Source of the DNA: Chloroflexota bacterium
Lineage (GTDB): Bacteria; Chloroflexota; Limnocylindria; Limnocylindrales; CSP1-4
Length of the DNA stretch: 10,086 bases
Reading direction: 5' to 3'
NCBI GenBank assembly: GCA_005880805.1
Contig: VBFZ01000008.1
Location: 11,136 to 21,221 of the forward strand
Within the stretch, counting starts at the first letter, position 1. Each line of letters starts with the position of its first letter. Positions 6,568 to 10,086 of the stretch are shown here, piece by piece. Position numbers and translations under genes: made by a program. Below the pieces are notes generated by a model, which searched no databases, was not told the origin of the DNA, and was given only the letters and a program-made list of their open reading frames with translations.

Positions 6568-7647
6568 CTAGTTGGCCTTGGTCCCGGCCGGGGCCCGCGG
6601 ATCGGGCTGCTCTGCCAGCTCGAGGAAGCGTCGGGCGGCGTCAGTCGCCTCGGGGCTGAGCCCGGAGGGCAGGACGACCCGGACCCGCACGTACAGGTCC
6701 CCGGTGGTCTCGCTGCCCAATCGCGGCATGCCCTGGCCCTTCAGGCGGAATACGCGGCCGGCCTGCGTCCCGGCCGGGATCCTCAGCAGCACGCGCCCGC
6801 GCAGGGTCGCGACCGGCACCTCCGCGCCCAGGAGAGCCTCCTGAAGCGTGATTGGAAGTTCGCGTTCGAGGTCGGCGCGGTCCGCCCGTCGCGAGAAGAC
6901 GGGATGCGGCCGGACATGGGTTACCACGAAGATGTCGCGGCCGTCCGGCCCCTTGCCCGACAGCCTGATCCGGCTGCCGTCCGAGACGCCCCTGGGGATC
7001 GTGACCTCCAGGCGCCTGCCCCCCACCTCCACGATCCGGCTCGTGCCGTGAAACGCCTCCTCGAGGCTCAGCTCGGCACGTGCCTCGAGGGCTTGCCCCG
7101 GCTGCGGCGACGCCCCGCTGCGAGCCTGCGAACGCTGACCCTGCCCCCCTCCGGACTGGTCGATGCCCATCTGCTCGAGGATCTCCTCGAAGGACAGGCC
7201 CCCATCGCGCGGTCTGGTCCCGGCTCCGGCCCGACCGGCGGCTGGTGACCCACCCCCGAAGAACATCTCGAAGAAGTCGCTGAAGCCGCCAGCGGCGCCC
7301 GGGTCGCCGGACGTTCGGAACTCGTAGCGGACATTGCCGCCACCCGGGCTCGCGCGATAGCCGCTGAACGGCCCGCCTGGCCCGAACGGATCGGCGCCCG
7401 CCTGGCCGCCGGCCCGGGAGATCGTCTCCCAGTTGGCGCCCAGCGTGTCGTACTGCTTGCGCTTCTTGGTGTCGGACAGGACCGCATGCGCCTCGTTGAC
7501 GTCCTTGAAGCGCCGCTCCGCCGACTTGTCGCCGGGCTTGTGGTCTGGGTGGTGCTCCCGGGCCAGCTTCCGAAAGGCCTTCTTGATCTCGGCCTGGCTC
7601 GCTGTCCGGGGCACCCCCAGGATCTTGTAGTAGTCCTTGTATTCCAT
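6568..7647 (-). CDS. DnaJ/CbpA-type J-domain co-chaperone without zinc finger
   Basis: Class B (Hsp40) co-chaperone of 359 aa that should stimulate DnaK ATPase and deliver substrates to it. The J-domain occupies residues 5-68 (DYYKILGVPRTAS, then the essential HPD at 33-35, then KQYDTLG). Next come a Gly/Phe-rich linker (about 78-135, with GGFSDFFEMFFGGG at 120-133) and a variable Gly/Ser/Gln/Arg-rich stretch (about 136-188). The rest, from about 189, is the two beta-rich substrate-binding domains of the DnaJ C-terminus: LSLEEAFHGTSRIVEVGGRR, later ITLQEALLGAEVPVATLRG and GDLYVRVRVVLP. The CxxCxGxG zinc repeats are absent; I see no cysteine in the protein. That makes it CbpA-like rather than canonical DnaJ. 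The ATG gives the classic MEYKDYYKILGV start, without a visible Shine-Dalgarno. It lies between lon (33 bp upstream) and clpB (47 bp downstream); no dnaK or grpE is in the window. Confidence 0.95.
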   Translation of the reverse strand: MEYKDYYKILGVPRTASQAEIKKAFRKLAREHHPDHKPGDKSAERRFKDVNEAHAVLSDTKKRKQYDTLGANWETISRAGGQAGADPFGPGGPFSGYRASPGGGNVRYEFRTSGDPGAAGGFSDFFEMFFGGGSPAAGRAGAGTRPRDGGLSFEEILEQMGIDQSGGGQGQRSQARSGASPQPGQALEARAELSLEEAFHGTSRIVEVGGRRLEVTIPRGVSDGSRIRLSGKGPDGRDIFVVTHVRPHPVFSRRADRADLERELPITLQEALLGAEVPVATLRGRVLLRIPAGTQAGRVFRLKGQGMPRLGSETTGDLYVRVRVVLPSGLSPEATDAARRFLELAEQPDPRAPAGTKAN

Positions 7648-7659
7648 CGTCGGCGGCGG

Positions 7660-7673
7660 CCGGCCGGAGCCGG
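7660..7673 (-). other. Small GC hairpin in the lon-dnaJ gap
   Basis: On the - strand CCGGC-TCCG-GCCGG can fold as a 5-bp stem with a 4-nt loop, 12 nt upstream of the dnaJ ATG and after the lon TAG (7683-7681). It has no U-tract. The 33-bp gap has no recognisable Shine-Dalgarno for dnaJ. The hairpin might influence translation of dnaJ but may be simply a product of base composition. Confidence 0.25.
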
Positions 7674-7680
7674 GGCTGTC

Positions 7681-10086
7681 CTAGCTTGGCCTTACGGCGA
7701 CCGGGGGCTGGTCCGCGGGGGGCGGGAAGCCCGATCGGCGAACGGGGCTCTCGGGCTGCGGCCGCAGCGGCGTGTCGCCCTCGACGATCTTCGGTGGCTC
7801 GGCCTTGAGGGGCTGCGGCTTGCGCCGCAGAGCCGCCTCGAGGACCTGATCCATCGTGTCGACGAGGATCAACTTGATCTGCTTGCGGATCTCCTCGGGG
7901 ATGTCCCGAAGGTCCTTCTCGTTCTTGCGCGGGATGATCACGATCTTCGCCCCCGAGAGGTGAGCGGCCAGGATCTTGCTCTTGAGACCGCCGATCGGAA
8001 GGACCCGCCCGCGCAGCGTGATCTCGCCGGTCATCGCGACATCCTTGTTGACGGGGATGCCGGTCAGGGCACTCACCATCGCGGTAGCCATCGTGATGCC
8101 CGCCGACGGGCCGTCCTTCGGGATGGAGCCGGCCGGGACGTGGATGTGGAGGGTGTTCTTCTCGAACGTCTCTCGCGGGATGCCGAGGTCCGCCGCACGC
8201 GCCCGGATGTACGACAGCCCGGCGCGAGCCGACTCGCGCATCACCTCGCCGAGCTGGCCGGTGAGGATGAAGTCCTCCTTGCCCTCCATTCGGGTGACCT
8301 CAACGGCGACGACGTCGCCGCCGACCTCAGTCACGACCAGCCCGGTAGCCGCACCGGTCTGATCCTCCGGCTCCAACTCGCCGTACTCGAAGCGTGGCGG
8401 GCCGAGGTATTCCTCGAGCTTCCTGACGTCGACGATGGTCTTGCGCTTGCGGCCCTCGGCCACCGACCGGGCGACCTTGCGCATGATGTTGGCAATCTCG
8501 CGCTCGATATTCCGGACGCCGGCTTCCTTGGTGTACGAGCGCACGAGCTCGACCATCGCCTCGTCGGTGATCTGGATGCGCTTTTCGTTCAGGCCGTGGT
8601 TGGTCATCTGCTTCGGGATCAGGAAGCGCTTCGCGATCTCGATCTTTTCGTGCTCGGTATAGCCCGGCAGCTGCACGATCTCCATCCGGTCGCGCAGTGG
8701 CGGCGGGATCGGATCGAGCAGGTTGCCGGTGGCGATAAAGAGGGTCTTGGAGAGATCGAACGGCACCTCCAGGTAGTTGTCCTGGAACGTGTTGTTCTGC
8801 TCCGGATCGAGCACCTCGAGCAGGGCCGAGCTGGGATCCCCGCGGAAGTCCATGCCGATCTTGTCGACCTCGTCGAGCATGAACACTGGGTTGTTCGTCC
8901 CGGCCGTCTTGATGTTCTGGATGATCCGCCCGGGCAACGCGCCGATGTACGTGCGCCGGTGACCGCGAATCTCGGCCTCGTCGTGGATGCCGCCCAGGCT
9001 CATGCGGACGAATTTGCGGCCCATGGCCCGCGCGATGCTCTTGCCCAGGCTGGTCTTGCCAACGCCGGGCGGGCCGACGAAGGCCAGGATCGGGCTGCGA
9101 ATCGTGTCTGCCAGGGTGCGCACCGCGAGATACTCGAGGATGCGCTCCTTGATCTTCTCGAGGCCGTAGTGGTCCTCGTCCAGGATCCTTGCAGCGGCCT
9201 TGATATCGAGCTGGTCGTCGGTGCTGACGTTCCACGGCAGCCCAACCAGCCAGTCGACGTAGGTGCGGATGACGCCGACCTCCGGGCTCGCCGATGGGAT
9301 CCGGCTCATCCGGTCGATCTCCTTGATCGCCCGGGCCTTGATCTCCTCCGGCATCCCGGCGGCTTCGACCTTCTCGCGGAGCTCGTTGATCTCAGCCTGC
9401 TGGGGATCCTCCTCGCCCAACTCGCGCTGGATAGCCTTCAGCTGCTCCCGGAGGATGTACTCGCGCTGGGTCTTGTCCATCTCGGACTTGACCTCGGACT
9501 GGATCTTGCCCTTCAGCTCGAGGATCTCGACCTGCCGCGCGAGGAAATTGCTGACGAGCTTGAGGCGCTCGACGACGTCGATCGTCTCGAGCAGCTCCTG
9601 GCGCTGCTCGGTCGTCATGTCGGGGCTGTAGGCGACCATGTCGGCGAGCAACCCCGGCTCGCTGATGTTTCGGGCGGCAACAGCCGCCTCGGGCGGAACG
9701 GGTGCACCGTTCGCGACATACTGCTCGATCTGGGCCTGGACGGTGCGCATCAGCGCCTCGACCTCGACCCCGCTCGGCGGCTTGTCGCGGAGCTCCTCGA
9801 TGGTCGCCTGGATGTGCGGGCTCGTTTGGGTAAATTCATGAACCCGGAGCCGGCCCTGGCCCTGAACGATTGCCCGAACGGTCCCGTCCTGGAGTTGGAC
9901 CACCTGGGCGATCTTGGCCAGCGTCCCGACTTCGTAGAGCTCGGCAGGATTGTCGATCTCTTCCTGCTCGGCCTGGCGCTGGGTGACGAGGGCGATCGGG
10001 CCGCCGGAGGCGACCGCGGCGTTGAGCGCGTTGACGCTCTTTTCGCGACCGACCTGGAGCGGCACGATCATCTCCGGAAAGATGAC
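7681..10086 (-). CDS. lon: ATP-dependent protease Lon, 5' end cut by the window edge
   Basis: Cytoplasmic hexameric AAA+ serine protease that degrades misfolded and regulatory proteins. Numbering from the first internal ATG (10071): N-terminal substrate-binding domain (1 to about 180), helical region (about 180-275), AAA+ domain with Walker A GPPGVGKT (333-340) and Walker B FMLDEVDK (397-404), and C-terminal protease domain with the Ser/Lys dyad. The dyad is S656 in PKDGPSAG and K699 in GGLKSKILAAH, exactly 43 residues apart as in E. coli Lon (S679/K722). The frame stays open to the window edge, where VIFPEMIVPLQVGREKS matches the usual early Lon segment. The ATG at 10071 is therefore internal and the true start lies outside, probably 10-40 codons upstream. 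This is the A-type Lon (no membrane segment). A Pro/Arg-rich tail (about 752-796) follows the protease domain. It is the first visible gene of the - strand stress operon; any promoter is beyond the window. Confidence 0.98.
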   Translation of the reverse strand, partial: VIFPEMIVPLQVGREKSVNALNAAVASGGPIALVTQRQAEQEEIDNPAELYEVGTLAKIAQVVQLQDGTVRAIVQGQGRLRVHEFTQTSPHIQATIEELRDKPPSGVEVEALMRTVQAQIEQYVANGAPVPPEAAVAARNISEPGLLADMVAYSPDMTTEQRQELLETIDVVERLKLVSNFLARQVEILELKGKIQSEVKSEMDKTQREYILREQLKAIQRELGEEDPQQAEINELREKVEAAGMPEEIKARAIKEIDRMSRIPSASPEVGVIRTYVDWLVGLPWNVSTDDQLDIKAAARILDEDHYGLEKIKERILEYLAVRTLADTIRSPILAFVGPPGVGKTSLGKSIARAMGRKFVRMSLGGIHDEAEIRGHRRTYIGALPGRIIQNIKTAGTNNPVFMLDEVDKIGMDFRGDPSSALLEVLDPEQNNTFQDNYLEVPFDLSKTLFIATGNLLDPIPPPLRDRMEIVQLPGYTEHEKIEIAKRFLIPKQMTNHGLNEKRIQITDEAMVELVRSYTKEAGVRNIEREIANIMRKVARSVAEGRKRKTIVDVRKLEEYLGPPRFEYGELEPEDQTGAATGLVVTEVGGDVVAVEVTRMEGKEDFILTGQLGEVMRESARAGLSYIRARAADLGIPRETFEKNTLHIHVPAGSIPKDGPSAGITMATAMVSALTGIPVNKDVAMTGEITLRGRVLPIGGLKSKILAAHLSGAKIVIIPRKNEKDLRDIPEEIRKQIKLILVDTMDQVLEAALRRKPQPLKAEPPKIVEGDTPLRPQPESPVRRSGFPPPADQPPVAVRPS

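Noticed and set aside
4469..6571. A 700-codon open frame antisense to clpB on the + strand.
   Set aside because: Highly biased composition (Leu/Asp/Arg/Val-rich, no recognisable domain) and fully complementary to a clear ClpB gene; a shadow of GC-rich codon usage.
1..10086. A previously undescribed defence, mobile or biosynthetic system.
   Set aside because: All genes belong to common families (cupin, ABC exporter, TetR, NUDIX, ClpB, DnaJ, Lon). No transposase, integrase, phage gene, repeat array or unexplained large gap was seen.

Overview
The window is densely coding, GC-rich bacterial DNA (about two thirds G+C by eye). It holds two blocks of genes that converge near base 3,030. The proteins are ordinary bacterial families. 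The high GC, frequent GTG starts, scarcity of clear Shine-Dalgarno sites and the lon/dnaJ/clpB grouping are compatible with a high-GC, non-proteobacterial lineage. A Chloroflexota (Limnocylindria-like) source is my best guess, but it is low-confidence inference and no marker gene in the window settles it.

Left block, + strand. The window opens inside a small cupin-domain gene (to 422). A 106-bp gap follows, holding the best promoter in the window (TTGACG, 17 bp, AATAAT; 467-495). A 20-bp imperfect palindrome (493-512) overlaps the -10 box and the predicted transcription start. Downstream is a tight three-gene operon with 4-bp GTGA overlaps: an ABC transporter ATPase (529-1320), an ABC-2 type permease (1317-2462) and a TetR-family repressor (2459-3049). 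The layout is that of a self-regulated efflux cassette: the repressor would bind the palindrome and shut off its own operon until a ligand releases it.

Right block, - strand. Read from the right edge it encodes Lon protease (5' end cut by the window edge), a zinc-finger-less DnaJ/CbpA-type co-chaperone, the ClpB disaggregase, and a NUDIX hydrolase of the CoA-pyrophosphatase type. Gaps between them are 33, 47 and 31 bp, so they are probably co-transcribed from a promoter upstream of lon, outside the window. The first three form a protein quality-control set: DnaJ feeds aggregates via DnaK (not in this window) to ClpB for refolding, and Lon degrades what cannot be rescued. The NUDIX gene is a less obvious member, and a perfect 7-bp GC hairpin directly after the clpB stop may set its expression apart. 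The nudix and tetR genes overlap tail to tail by 28 bp.

No stretch over 300 bases lacks a gene. I found no RNA gene, mobile element, CRISPR array or clearly new system. The most informative non-coding element is the promoter/operator region at 467-532, which also contains an 8-residue mini-ORF abutting the ABC ATPase start.
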